Shown here: piece after piece, positions 1 to 11,560 of the stretch
How the letters are laid out: each line of letters begins with the position of its first letter
Numbering within the stretch: the first letter of the stretch is position 1
Assembly (NCBI GenBank): GCA_029891345.1
Contig: CM057000.1
Location: 125,215,338-125,279,337 of the forward strand
Direction: 5' to 3'
Length of the DNA: 64,000 nucleotides
DNA from: Dryococelus australis
Taxonomy: Eukaryota > Arthropoda > Insecta > Phasmatodea > Phasmatidae
The notes under the pieces: generated by a model
Databases searched by the model: none
Seen by the model: the letters and a program-made list of their open reading frames with translations, nothing else
Told to the model about the DNA's origin: nothing
Position numbers and translations under genes: made by a program

Positions 1-718
1 TTGTCCAAAATTATTATGTAATAGGCCAAGTTTAAAATCTGGTGATATTGGTATATTCGTCTAGAGTTATTTTTTCCTCAAAAATGTTGGCAACTCTGGC
101 GTCAAAACGTTCTTGCCAGTTCGGAACGAGACACATTCAAAGAGGGAACAGTACACAGCACATCACTACTCGGAGGGGGGGGGGGGGGAGGCCCCTCCTC
201 TTTGTAGATTAATATTTCTTATATCGTTCTTTGAGGGCGTTCAAGCGAGTTATAACAATTGTAAAAGTATATCCTTTATCATACAAATCTCATAATGAAC
301 CATTATTTTGTCATTCTGCAGCTCGAAATAATTGCTCATGTTATTAGATGATCATGAGGATAATTTCTTGGCAATTTGTAGAAAGGTTGATTCGTATATT
401 CTAACTTTTGAGAAAAAAAAATTTTTTTGTCAAAATACCTTACCGCAGGTGAACCAATATTCCGATTTCAAAGAAACTGCAACACGCCACTGCTACGACT
501 TCAATGGACACTTCAGATGGAACTAAACTGTGTCTAATAACTTTCTGAAATTTGAACTAATGAAGATTTTAAGTAAAAATTCTTATATTCTCACCAAAAA
601 ATTACAATTTGGCATTTTCACCGAGTTATCATCGGTACCCTAAAATATCCTCAGAATTTAGAAGAAGAAGAAAATTGGCTCTTCAGCAGGTTTAAGCATC
701 AAAATAAAGATATGGTGG
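1..718. other. No gene seen; start of window
   Basis: AT-rich sequence with only short chance open frames and no recognisable protein similarity. It holds a poly-G run at about 175-188. Nothing else could be assigned. Confidence 0.5.
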
Positions 719-862
719 CAAGTAACAAATATTTAGTTGCACCGACCACATCTTCCTGCGTTTGAAGCAACCAAATAGCACAACAAAATACTTTTATTTC
801 AGCAACAAAATTTTTAATTGCCCCTCTACGAACAATTACTCAACGATCACATTTTTTTGTCA
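719..862 (+). repeat. Fragment of element H (CACTGAG-ended repeat)
   Basis: This stretch lines up with the right part of element H at about 25488-25640. Shared blocks in the same order include tttagttgc, agcaaccaaat, aacaaaat, tttcagcaacaaaat and gcccctcta/ctgcctctat. No CACTGAG terminus is visible here, so this is an internal fragment or a degraded copy. Confidence 0.55.
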
Positions 863-889
863 ATAAGGTAACATGGAAGTTAGCAGTAA

Positions 890-1260
890 TTCAGGGCTGC
901 CACCTTTTTCCATTGGAAAATTCCGCATCTTTGTTCCTCTGACCATTATCTTTTTACTGGGATTGGCACCTTTGTCTAACACACTTTTCAACCAAAATAC
1001 TTCTCTGGTATTACGAAATTGCTCACCAAATAAGTTTACATAGAAAAATACCTAAGCATTTAATCCACAATCATTAAAATCATTTTATATGATTCTAGCA
1101 GCGGTGCATGATTGATGACAGAAATGCGAAATATAGCATGCATATAACAGAATTCCCTGACATTTAGCTAACTTGTTTCAAATCCCCTGATATTTCCCTG
1201 ATTTTCTTGGTAGTTTTCAAACTCCCTGACGTTTCCCTGTTTTCCAGACTTATGCATAAA
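890..1260. repeat. CCCTGA-rich dispersed repeat
   Basis: A run of variants of TCCCTGATATTTCCCTG lies between about 1150 and 1245, preceded by a 'ggctgccacctttttcc' block. I recall similar CCCTGA-rich units as dispersed repeats in arthropod genomes, but have not verified this. No coding potential is seen. Confidence 0.35.
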
Positions 1261-3487
1261 CCCTTTTGTTGCTCAATGTCCCCGTCATATTTCAGATAAC
1301 CGATTTAGAAATAGTTTACATATAAAATTTCTTGAAGTTTTCCTTATATATCACCTACACCCAATATCTATCTTTAATTCTAAAGCAGAAACTCTTGGAA
1401 TAGCACAGCAACGAACTCACTCCTATGGAGTTGACAGTTCATAAATGTAGCGTAAACGAAGGAACAACATACTAATTTGTATTGCATTAAACGTTATTTA
1501 GTAATTAATCACATTACAGATCACGTATCTAGCTGGAAAAATACTAGCGCACATAACAAAGGAGTGACTACAAAGAAAATAATAGAAGTTGTTTATCCAT
1601 TATAGTACATAAAAATGTGTAAGAACACGGGCTACCACTTGAGATAATTATACCAGATATGCATACGCGTATACGGTGTTTACAAAGTATGGGGGCAAAG
1701 TAAGAAGATAAGAGAGACCAATTAATAATTGATACAACCCATTGTCCACCTCTCAGAGTATGGAGAGTTGAGGGTGTTAAGAGTGGATTTAAAGATGCAC
1801 TTTATGTGAAACACTATGAATACGTCTTGCAGTGCATCAATGGAACTTTGTACAGTAATACATTAAATCAGTGTCATCATAAAAGATATTGAATAAAATT
1901 AACCCACCCCCATTGTAAAATACGGGTTGCCACCCTATTTCATGCGATAAAATCGTCAGATTTTGCCCGCCTACGTAAGTGGTGATTATCTCTAATACTA
2001 TGCGAGAAATCCTTTGTTATGTATTGTGACTGTATGTGTGATTATTTGTCGGACCCAGACGCCAGGCCACAGATACGGCTGGTGTAGTTAACTAGCTTAC
2101 ACATTGAACAACACACACATGTACACGTGCCACCACTATGATGTTATAAAACAGAATAGGGTTTCAAGTTGCTTTCAGGAATTTCATTATTTTCGACAAA
2201 TTTACGTGGATGCAAGCAAATTTGGCAGGCTAGATGTATTCGGAATATGGAAAATTTGTTTTCTTAAATGCCTAAATTTAAGTAGGAATGAATCAAAAAG
2301 GAAATATAAAAATAACGCATCAATGACTAATAAGTGACATGAAAACTTCAAATGATTACCTCAGGTAACGTTATTTGGGAACCCAAGTTAACGCCTAAAA
2401 TAACATTTTACATACAATACGAAATTCACAGACAAGAAAATAAGTTGCAAATTTGGTTTAAAAAGGTTTTAATTGTTCCAGAAATATCGCTTATAAAAAA
2501 AGACCCAGATTTCGAAAATAAATTACTGTTGAAATTTATAATAAAATGTTTAAGTGACATTTCACATTACAACTTGCACGCCGAATGCGGCAAAAAAATT
2601 ACACACATATGGATAATTAAAATCTTTTTTTTCCTAGTGATATCTTTCGATATGACACACTAAATAGATTATCGAAAAAAGTGCACATATTGCACTTAGA
2701 AAGCTAACTTATAATGCTGGTAACATATATTCTATCAGTTTAATGGTTTTAAAGTTACAGTATAAAACACGAAATATAATTAGGTCACCATTGTCAAAAA
2801 AATTCGTCTCTTTAAAATTTGTTTGTTCAGGCGGGCTGCTATTGTAATATTTGTACGCCAAATTTGTTATAATTTGTGTTGGTATATATATATTTGTGTT
2901 GTGATTATATATATATATAATTACAGGAGAACTTATCAAACGGCAGGCGAAGAAAGTTAATAAAATTTAATTATCGTATTAATACCGCCCGCGTACAATT
3001 TTAATTACCATAGGTATTTTGGTTCGCTAAATACGACAACCTGAAAACAATTCCGCCTTCTTGAAATTAAGTTTCTGAACTACTCAAATCTTACAAAATG
3101 GCGGACAAAACAGGCCGTAGATGAAAGTATTTAATTCTCCTAAAAGTGATGCAAAGGTACTTAATATGGTTGGAATTGGTCAAATGGCTCGGTAGTTTAG
3201 CTAAACCAACTTAAAATATTTATGAAGCAGCCATTTAGAAAGTAAGTGATTTGTGCAAGTTGCCTACTGCGATACATGCCAGGTTTGGCGCGAATCGATT
3301 GAAAATTCCCCAGAGGTATGATGTAAAAGCATTATTTAATTTGTTTGCGTTATCTTACAAAATGGCGGACTAACGAGGACAAGAGTTTCTTATTGCTGAC
3401 AAGATTTCAAGCTATCTGACGCTGAAGGGGCCCATCCGGCTCCCACTTCAGGGACATCTACTCGACACGGTGGAGTACGTATGTATA
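1261..3487. other. Unassigned AT-rich stretch
   Basis: No recognisable gene. Short open frames occur on both strands but have low-complexity, AT-driven composition. A short motif, cttacaaaatggcggac, occurs twice (near 3091 and 3354). A related aaaatggtggacaaac block lies near 36828, so part of this may be an old repeat. Confidence 0.4.
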
Positions 3488-3918
3488 TATAGGCGGCTCA
3501 CGGTAAAATGAGCAATTTTGAAAACCTTGCTTCAAATCTAATTGTATGCACGTTGCGTATTCTTCCGCCTTATGTAAGATTAACATTGTCGTGGGCCTCA
3601 TCTCTTTCTCATGCATCGGTCCAGTGAAACATGTGAAATTATATTTGAAAAGTAAATATTTAACAAATTGGCTAATTTTTTCACTTCGATGCATTAAAAA
3701 ATAAACAGAACACGAATGAAATTATTCTAGTTATCAGAAATAATTACCTATCACTTTTTATTCGACATTAAGATACGGAACTACTTCCCATCCATTGTTA
3801 CCAACTTTACTGGGTGTATGTCACTCAAGGAGCCCGTTGAAATATATGCAGGCAGGAGTAGTCAGTTTCTTTGTAAGGTTGATTTCAAAAGTGCTCACTT
3901 TACGGTGAACAGCGTTTA
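3488..3918 (+). mobile_element. MITE family B, full length
   Basis: Begins tataggcggctcacggtaa and ends acggtgaacagcgttta, which are inverted repeats. The interior carries the family B blocks in order: gcacgttgcgtattcttccgcc, the methionine-like cgatgcatcgg block, attcgacattaagatacgg, and atatatgcaggcagg. It encodes no protein. The TATA start and TTTA end fit a TA target site. Short open frames inside it are chance. Confidence 0.85.
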
Positions 3919-4141
3919 CCTAACCTGCGCCAATGCGCCCAACAACAAAGGAGCGAGATAAATCAGTCGGCGCAAATTCACGAAGTGAACTGCTAACGCA
4001 ATTCTGGTTCAATACAGTAGAAAGCTTCCTGGAATATTGTTACGTACAGCCGCTCCGCGTACTTCCCCTAGACCACGGCCTCAAGAGCGTCACCTGTACA
4101 CTGATAAGCGAGCGCCGAGCTGCAAACTAGCCGCCGCGTAA

Positions 4142-4641
4142 TGGCCCGTCTACAATAACGCGTTACAATATGTCATGAGTCCGTGAATCGCATACGCTAT
4201 GGCTGCAACCGACGTTAAACGTTGCCATGACGCTAGACGTAAAACGCACCGCGGTAAAAGTTGGCCAACTTTCAAGTGTCTGCGTTTTAGGTCTTACGCC
4301 AGCCAATCAGAATTCAGGACATCACAAACATGTGAAAACAAATGCTACAGACGATTGGCAACAGATAGCACCACTATCGCCACACGTATTTAATTTGTTA
4401 ATGTTATACGAAATCAATATACAAATAATGCAAAATGCATTAAAAAATAATTGAGTGTAACTATTAAGTCTGCGAAATCTGTAGTTTTACAAAAAGTTCT
4501 TTTTAGATTTCAAACACAAACAAAAATATTTGTATATGTAGGCCTAAACCTATTTCATTATTTTAAATTCCTGTTAACGTCGATTGTAGACATGCCAGTT
4601 TTCTTATGGCGACGTTTCGCGCCAACGCGATTGTAGATGGG
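4142..4641. mobile_element. Element K, TIR element of about 500 bp
   Basis: The left end reads ggcccgtctacaataacgcg and the right end cgcgattgtagatgggcc. These are inverted copies of each other with a few mismatches. Further in, aaacgttgccatgacg on the left answers a gcgacgtttcgcg block on the right, so the inverted match extends inward with gaps. There is no transposase. A clean target duplication could not be identified, so the superfamily is open. Confidence 0.55.
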
Positions 4642-4799
4642 CCTTGACACTGAAACATGCCGCGATAAGTGTGACCAACATTTGGAATGATGTAAATGAC
4701 AATGGGCATTTTGATCGCGTATATGTAAATAATAAGTGGCTACTATAAAGAGTGACGAGGGCATTAATTATTTTTAACATTGGCATTAAATATTGTGCT

Positions 4800-4975
4800 C
4801 ACACTGATAAGAATAAAAAGTGTTAATAGTAGAGATGTTGTAAAAAAGACATGGATTTTATAACACTGTAAGTAAAATTAAGACAAATTTATCTTTCATG
4901 TTCATTAAGACCTCCCTCCCTCACTAACTCTGATACGTCCCACGCTACTTTTAAAAATATGTATACAACATCCAC
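4800..4975 (+). repeat. D repeat, terminal part
   Basis: Ends with attaagacctccctccctcactaactctgatacgtcc. This corresponds to the end block of D units at 16900-16950, 17630-17680 and (inverted) 46060-46085 and 47140-47165. Only the last part of a unit is recognisable. Confidence 0.5.
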
Positions 4976-5399
4976 GAATTTTAAATGGCATTTTTAAATG
5001 GCACACGTTTTGAACATAAGCTACCGGTATGCTCAAAAACTATGAAGTCAGGCATGAAATTTTTGCTAAGATAAGTGTATCGAGTGAGGCGAGATTCGGT
5101 GCCAGTATTTAAAAGTTTTTTCATCATGGAATTTGTGAGGAAGGGGGGAGAGGGGACTTTTCTCACACGCGCACAATAAGTTGATAACCTATCTTTCCTT
5201 CGAAATGTAGGTTAGTTAAGGGTCTGGCGTCTTTCGTCGGTCACCTGACACTGTTTAAATAAATGCTTTACTAACGTCAGTCAAGTATTGTTGCATGTCG
5301 CTGCGCGGCGTTTCCTTCGTGTGGGACGGCGGCGAGAGCTGGAGGTCAAAAGTTTCTAACGCTAAGACGTGGCGAGCGGCCTACCATAAAGGATGCCGC
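4976..5399. other. Spacer between two D units
   Basis: Lies between the D end block at 4.9 kb and the D unit from 5.4 kb, and may be internal sequence of that repeat. It becomes GC-richer towards its right end. No gene seen. Confidence 0.35.
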
Positions 5400-6060
5400 C
5401 CAACACGCCAATGAACTTATTGCAGGTCGCATCTTGCTGACCCTGAGAAGATATTATTTCGTCATATATCACGCAGGAACGTCGTCATAATCATTACTAT
5501 TCCCAGAACAGCTTGGATAGCCGAGAATGTTCTAGACGGCATCTACCTCAAGTGTAAATACCACACGCGGACCTCTGCGGGGGAGTGATTAAGAACCGAG
5601 GGTTTGTCGTCTCGTGCGACCTTGAGTGAGAGTTGGGTGATTCCGGAGCGGCGAGGGACGACTGCAGCGATCTGCGAGAGTGCGTCGGCGAGCTTGTGTG
5701 CAGTGAAGAGTGGGACTGATCTGCGGGACTGTGGGCTGGATGCGTGAGTGGAAAGGCATTCGGGGCGATGGAAACAGGCAGTTTAAACCAAATGTGTGGT
5801 AATAATTGGAGCAGTTTAAGGGACATTAGCAGGAGTAAATAATGTGATAAAGACTTAAATTGAAATAGAGACAGTAACTAGATATTGCGCTCAATAAGAA
5901 CAAAAGTTAATAGGACGCTCAAACTGGTAAATAACAGGTGTTTGACTGTTTGTAGCATTGATAATAAATATAATTATTGAATTTAGTTTTTATTTTTATT
6001 AAGAACCCCATCCCTTACGACTCATGTTTTAAAATATGCATGTGTTACACTCTTTAGCTC
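5400..6060 (+). repeat. D repeat, longer unit
   Basis: Shares with the D units at 17.0-17.7 kb and 46.0-46.9 kb the order: GC-rich block, ggatgcgtgagtg, AT-rich stretch with aataaat, then taagaaccccatcccttacgactcatg and a gtgttaca-like end. The paired arrangement with the 4.9 kb end block looks like repeated termini of an LTR-type element, but no LTR boundary can be fixed. Open frames read here are chance. Confidence 0.5.
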
Positions 6061-7039
6061 GATACTCTAAGAAATACGTGAAAAATCTTTTACTATACCC
6101 AAACAAAACATATCACGATAAAAATTAGAAGTGGGGGGGGGGGGGATCACATTAGTCTAACAGGGGGAAAAAATGGAATGAATATTAATTTACAACAGAT
6201 ACACAATACATATAAGAAAGAAAATGAATGAACCATGGCGCAGTTGGGACGCACTCTCTCTCCCTATCTCCCCTCGACAGCGCGAGCGCCAAAAGGAAGT
6301 GACGAATGAGAGTAGTTGTAGTCGCCAAGAATGAAGATGACCGCCCCTTCGCCCCGTCACGCGCACTTCCGGTACACATTAGAGGAACGCACCCACTCGC
6401 ATTTTCGAACAAAGTGGCTGACATCTGGTGGCGGATGCATGAACTATTATTAACTCTGTGATAAAACTGCAGTTGCTTATACTACGCAGTGAACGACATG
6501 CAATATTTATTTCAACTTATGAAATTTATAAGATAAAAATATTACAAAAAAACGTAAAACTTGATAGAACAGTCAGACGATGATAAAAGATTCTGATTAT
6601 AAAAGAGTACCAAAAGCGAGCAGAAATATAATATTGATTCTTCAGCTCCCCTACATTAATCTAAGTGGAAAAACGTTTGCTTTTACCATGTTAGTTTAGA
6701 CATAACCATTTTTTGTCACGGTATAGGACACGTCAATGAGGGGGCGTTTCTCATCTTCCCATTTAAACTTGGCTACGTATACATTTACATTGATTCTTTT
6801 CATCATGTTATGTTTCTTTCCCAAGAAATCTGCCTATCTTTAACAACAATCGCATTATTTAGAATATCGGTAAAAAAAAAAAAAAAGGGGGGGGGGGCGA
6901 ATGTGCGTGATGACTTGAAAATGCCATTTCCGTCACCGTCTGGGATCTACTTTCTTTTCTTGGAAAAGCTACTGGGGCACGTTTGATAGTTTCTTCAAAA
7001 AAAAAACGCATTTTCCACACACGCTGCAGCGCACTACAA
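6061..7039. other. Unassigned
   Basis: No gene recognised. Contains G runs at about 6132-6146 and 6888-6898. A GC-richer patch lies at 6230-6400 with no convincing reading frame. Confidence 0.4.
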
Positions 7040-7320
7040 GCGCACCACATTCTGTAAAACATGCCGTGTGCGACAGAGTGACAGCCTCGCAGTGTCTTGC
7101 CATAGCTCCTGCAGTGGCTCCCCTGGTCGCTGGGTGCGGCTTCGCAGCTGTGCGTGGTCGGCATGTCGCCGAAACGTAGCTCCAAGGCCGACGCCAGTTT
7201 GGCGTACTCCAGACGATGTCGCTCTGGCAGAGATTGTAGTCTAGTATGCTCTGGGCGGGGCCTCTCAGTACAGCGGCGAGGTAGAAGACCCGCTGCAAAA
7301 AGCACTGCAGATGGGATTTT
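7040..7320 (-). pseudogene. LTR-retrotransposon gag relic
   Basis: Read on the minus strand, one frame gives LAAVLRGPAQSIL (about 7298-7255) and the next frame continues LPERHRLEYAKLASALELRFGD (about 7227-7165). These are the pattern of the capsid-type Retrotrans_gag domain: an 'alanine-rich helix, LRGPA' segment followed by 'Y..L..AL..RFGD'. The two parts sit in different frames, so a frameshift separates them. Further down, the frame degrades into a stretch ending in a poly-A/poly-G run near 6890. No zinc knuckle, protease or polymerase is nearby, so only a piece of gag survives. The family (Ty3/gypsy or BEL) cannot be settled from gag alone. This is my recognition of the pattern, not a search result. 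Confidence 0.6.
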
Positions 7321-7754
7321 TTTTTTTTTCCCCGCTTTTAATTTTCAAATGTTTCAATCTCTGACAGTGGTATTTGTGTATGGTGGTAGGCAACTGTGTG
7401 AGAAATAACAAAACAATATTTTATGTATTTTGTGGAAGTTTAATTTGAAATAGTCTTAGATAACAATTTTTGTACATTGATTTGCAGACTTTCGGAAAAG
7501 TTGGCACTGCCACCCGATGCCGGGACAGTGCCGAATATGAAGGAGGAATGTTCGTTTTTACCGGTACAGTGCGAGCCAAATGAAAGGCGAATGCAGGGGA
7601 AGTACAAAACGGCCACGACGAATCTTCCCTCTGAAAGCGAAGCGGAGGGTTCACAGTCGTGGATATACGCTAGAGGAAGGACGCTTTGGCTGCTGCGACT
7701 GGAGCAAAAACACCGATCAGTGGCACGCGCAGAGTAACTAACTGTCAAGAACTA
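7321..7754. other. Unassigned
   Basis: Between the gag relic and a B element. Open frames on both strands overlap each other and match nothing known to me. Confidence 0.4.
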
Positions 7755-8344
7755 TATAGGCTATTCAGGGTAAAGTGACCACTTTTGAAATCAACCTTAG
7801 AAAAATGTCACTGTTCATGCCTGCATATATTTAAAAGCGTACACTGACTGACATGCGCCCAGTCAATACGGTGGGAAAGCAGATCTACAAGGAGAGTCCT
7901 TTACAAGAGGCCCCGTGGGACGTGTGTAACGGCATGTCCTCGCCCGTGCCTTTCACAACTTATGGTGTCGTCTGCACACCTGCCTCGAGGTCAATGGCGG
8001 CCACTTCCAGCACCTACTCCAGGTATTGTGTTGTCACACTGGACTGTATTACCTCATTCCCTCGCTCCGTTACACACACGTCCCACGGAGCCTCTTTTAA
8101 AGGACTCTCCCTCTACGTCTTAACGTCGAATTACAAGTGTCAGGTAAACATTTGTGAATAGAATTCTGAAACCATTTCTTTTATTTTTCTAATTATTTCA
8201 CACCTTCACTTGACCGACGCATGAATTAAGTGATCAGGCCCATGGCAATGTTAATTGTACATATGGTGGAAGAATACACTATGTGCATACAAGTAGAGCT
8301 TTTAGGACTTTCAAAAATGCTCAGTTTACCACGAACGGCCTATA
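7755..8344 (-). mobile_element. MITE family B, split by another insertion
   Basis: Begins tataggctattcagggtaaa and ends accacgaacggcctata. B blocks run in reverse: tgcctgcatatatttaa, gacatgcgcccagt, then after an interruption cttaacgtcgaatta, cacttgaccgacgcatgaa and aatacactatgtgcata. The break is a 223-bp TIR element at 7889-8111. Removing it restores a B element of normal length. Confidence 0.85.
7889..8111. mobile_element. Element L, TIR element nested in B
   Basis: The left end reads ggagagtcctttacaagagg and continues ccccgtgggacgtgtgtaac. The right end is the inverted copy (gttacacacacgtcccacgg, agcctcttttaaaggactctcc). The inverted repeats are about 42 bp with few mismatches. A possible 5-bp target duplication, tctac, flanks it (7884-7888 and 8112-8116). 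The 223-bp length and lack of a frame indicate a MITE. It is younger than the B copy it interrupts. Confidence 0.75.
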
Positions 8345-8376
8345 CACTATGTTTTCAGTTCATTCTACGTCACAGT

Positions 8377-8604
8377 TATAGGCTGTTCACGGTAAAATGA
8401 GCACTATTGAGGCCCTAGTTACTTTTTTAATTTCAGCAATTTCTATCCTTTAACCAACTTTTTAAAATAAATATTTCCAAGGTAAGTACTAAACGCAGTG
8501 TGTATATTCCACCGCACTCGGAAATGCAATAAAATATATTTAATGACTATTATTCCAAACATGGGGGCTCTCAAAAGTGCTCACTTTATCGTGAATAGCC
8601 TATA
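8377..8604 (+). mobile_element. MITE family A
   Basis: tataggctgttcacggtaaa at the left and atcgtgaatagcctata at the right are inverted repeats. The interior has the family A markers gaggccctagtta, aagtactaaacgcagtgtgt and ccaccgcactcgg. It lies only 32 bp after the B copy. No coding. Confidence 0.85.
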
Positions 8605-9139
8605 CCTTCCTTCCTGGTCGTTGTCAGATGCCTCTCACCTATTAAAATGCGCGAGGCGAGGAGAATCTTCCCACGATCTGAATCGCTCTCTACGCTGACG
8701 GGATGAGTGTCGGATGAACAGCCCATTTTTTTTTTTTTTTTTTTTTTTTTTTCGTCTCCTCATTGTCATGGAACGGTAAGTAAGTAAAATACTTCACACA
8801 CGGACACATCTTAGACTCTCGAGTGCGGAAACACAATTATTCTAATTGCTTTCTGGCCTGCGGCAAATGTCTTAGAATCGCTCAGCAATTTTCGGTCGGG
8901 CGTCTCGCGACAAAAAAAATACCGCCTGGTCATAATTGTAACGGGATCTCTGACGTCACAACAAAATATCCCGGTCACAGTACTAGGAACATACAAATGA
9001 CGTGTATATTAGATAGGTTCACTCTTACCGACCTAGGGACTTTTCCGATAGTTTTAGAAATATTAACATTTAGCGGAGAAATATTAGTTTTGACAGAGGC
9101 ATTTTACGGCGGATTTTCCGAGGAGCGTAACGCGAGGTA
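8605..9139. other. Unassigned; poly-T tract
   Basis: Contains a poly-T run at about 8727-8752. The rest has no recognisable gene, although frames on both strands stay open for about 100 codons at 8823-9146 and 9070-9426. Confidence 0.4.
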
Positions 9140-9300
9140 TGGTTAAACGCCGGAATACAAGGGGGTAGGGTGGTGTGGGCAGGATATCCACGAGAAAACC
9201 CGCCGACCAGCGACATTGTCCCGCAGGATTCCAACGTAAGAAAATCCGGGAGCGAACCCGCCGGGAACCGAACCCGGTTCGCTTGGCAGGGCGGGTTTTC
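9140..9300 (-). mobile_element. tRNA-type SINE, partial
   Basis: On the minus strand a B-box-like ggttcggttcc is followed by a block matching the SINE at 15.3-15.6 kb: ccggattttc, a gattcc-type segment, ccgctggtcggcgggttttctc. The A-box end is not clear. Closest to the 15.3 kb copy over about 100 bp. Confidence 0.55.
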
Positions 9301-9540
9301 AGGCAAGGCACGGAGGAAAACTGCATTTGAGTATCGGCTATACCTCAGAACACCCAAGTTTGTATTCATTATTTTTTCATGTTCCGGGATATCTGGATCT
9401 CTACGTGTGAGAGAAAGAAAGCGCAAGAGAGACAGAGGAGTTTCTCGCTGGGACTTAACTGATTAGAGTGCAGCTGTCTTGTGCTACTTATCTGCTCAGA
9501 CTCTAAACACTCGACATCACTTCGGCATCTATATAACTAT

Positions 9541-9702
9541 CTACAGTGACCCTGCAATAAAGATATCTTTCACAGTTTCAGCACTCTGCATTCCATCTAC
9601 AGTGACCCTGCAGTAAAGATATCTTTCACAGTTTCAGCACTCTGCATTCCTTTACCGCTATATAACTATATATGGCGACCCTGCAGTAAAGATATCTTTT
9701 AA
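9541..9702. repeat. 56-bp tandem repeat, two units and a degenerate third
   Basis: The unit starting ctacagtgaccctgca occurs at 9541 and 9597 almost unchanged, each with aaagatatctttcacag and cagcactctgcattcc. A third, shorter version (ggcgaccctgcagtaaagat) follows at about 9674-9700. No function seen. Confidence 0.8.
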
Positions 9703-10210
9703 CATGCACTGTCATCACGACCCCCTCTAAACACCTCGCGAGATTACGTGCACTTTCCTATTGGACTTCTTGGCACGGGGTGACGTGTAATTTAAATTTC
9801 ATTTTCGACTCTCTTTACATTGGCGAAGTCTTTTACACGTAACCAATTAACTTTAAACATGCGTACATAAACATTACAAAAAATCATAAGACGTAACTTG
9901 AAACAAGAGACGAAACAGAAATACAATCATTTTGATTAAATGCTTAATAATTTCGAGTGCTCTGTGAGGTAAGTATGACCTAAACAGTAACTTGGACCCT
10001 GTTCGAATTGACCATTTGGTATTTTAGGATTTTTAGTGTTTAGAAGCGTTCGATAGTCACTTGTTCAAAAATTGTTGCGATTTGTTAATTTAGTATTTTA
10101 GACATACTAAAAACTAATACGTCGTAATTTTTGTCAATTAATTCGGGTCACGTGACCTTTTTAGTAAACTAAAAGTGCCAATTCGAACAACGTCTTACTG
10201 TGCATACATA
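9703..10210. other. Unassigned
   Basis: No gene or clear repeat could be identified here. Confidence 0.4.
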
Positions 10211-10457
10211 TATGGGCAGTTCACGGTAAAGTGAGCACTTTCGAGGCCCTAGTTGCGTTTTCCATATTTTATATGGTATTTTTCCATATTTTATATTTTA
10301 ACCAACTTTTTAATAAATATTGCCATGTAAGTAATAAACACAGTGTGTATATCCCACCGCACTCGGAAGTTAACTGCTAAAGTAAAGCATACTTATTGAC
10401 TATTATTACAAACGAGAGGGCTTTCAAAAGTGCTCACTTTACAGTGAATAGCCTAGA
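10211..10457 (+). mobile_element. MITE family A
   Basis: Left end tatgggcagttcacggtaaa; right end cagtgaatagccta. It has the A interior markers gaggccctagttg, aagtaataaacacagtgtgt and ccaccgcactcggaagtt. A short internal duplication of a ccatattttatat block near 10261-10290 lengthens it slightly. Confidence 0.85.
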
Positions 10458-11560
10458 TCATATTTAAACGTCTTAATTTAACAAAAAAGTATTACCTTTC
10501 GGTAGCAGTTTTATTTGACGAATTTCGTGAAACAGTTGTTAGATTCCAAATAAACCTGTACCCCTGATGCATACGGAATTTACACATGCTACTCCGAACG
10601 TCACAGTGCTGCTGATTTATTTTACTTGCAAGTTCCACCTGCAATGATAGGTGTCAATTTTTTTTTTTTTATTACAGCGTTCCTTAGATCCTATCACTGC
10701 CACATATGGCAAAGGATATGGAATTTATCAAATGGTACAAAATGAAATATATAAAATACACATATAAAAGCAAAAGGTTACAATACAAAAGTTGATCAAT
10801 TAACTTAAGAGTACAGATGCAATTGAGAAAAAACAATATGTTTAAAAAAACATCTGCGAATAATAAAAAATAAAATAAACGTTTGGTAGATAAATATGAC
10901 AAGCATTTGATAAATAATGTGACAAAAGAATATTCGTCAACTGTGTAGAATCACAGAAAACAAAGTGAAATTCTGTAGTTGTTACAAACAGAAATATTCT
11001 TCCGCAGTGTAGAATGTGTGTTACAGAAGGAAACCCGTAAGTACAGACTTGAATTATTTTATGTCTTACTGAGTTTTTTAAATTTTATTTGACAGTTTGT
11101 TAAATAACTTAATGCGAGAGAAATTAACGCCCTTCTGAAGTAATTTTTAAGTGATTGCTAGGGACATGAAAGAAGTTATTTACAGTATTGTACATATTAA
11201 CATCATAGATTTTTTTAATAAGATGGGTTCCCCACAACAAATGTGATTATCGAATATAATATACTGTGACATCAATGTTAATATACGCAGCTTTTTGAAT
11301 AGGGGACGACGTGTCACGTTTATTGGCACCAGAGAAAATTCTAATAGCGTTCTTTAAAGCGAGAAATTTGCACATGTATGGATAAAGCGGCACAAGACAT
11401 GATGCCACTACATATGAGTGGAAATAAACAAAGTAAATATCTCTCAGAACGAAGCGGTAACAATGCAAGACAGATAATACAGAGCAAAGCATGCAGCAGT
11501 AAGTTTGGGAAGATATTGTCAATATGTCTAATTCCATTCATATAGCTGTCAATGTGAAGA
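10458..11560. other. Unassigned, possibly an old LINE 3' region
   Basis: AT-rich with no sustained reading frame. The style (multiple aaatggtacaaaat and tagaataa-like blocks) recalls a decayed non-LTR tail and loosely resembles 41.5-42.0 kb. I cannot support a firm call. Confidence 0.25.

Noticed and set aside
5548-5826. A serine/proline-rich 92-codon minus-strand frame
   Set aside because: It is the antisense of the GC-rich part of the D repeat, and the frame is not kept in the copies at 17 and 46 kb.
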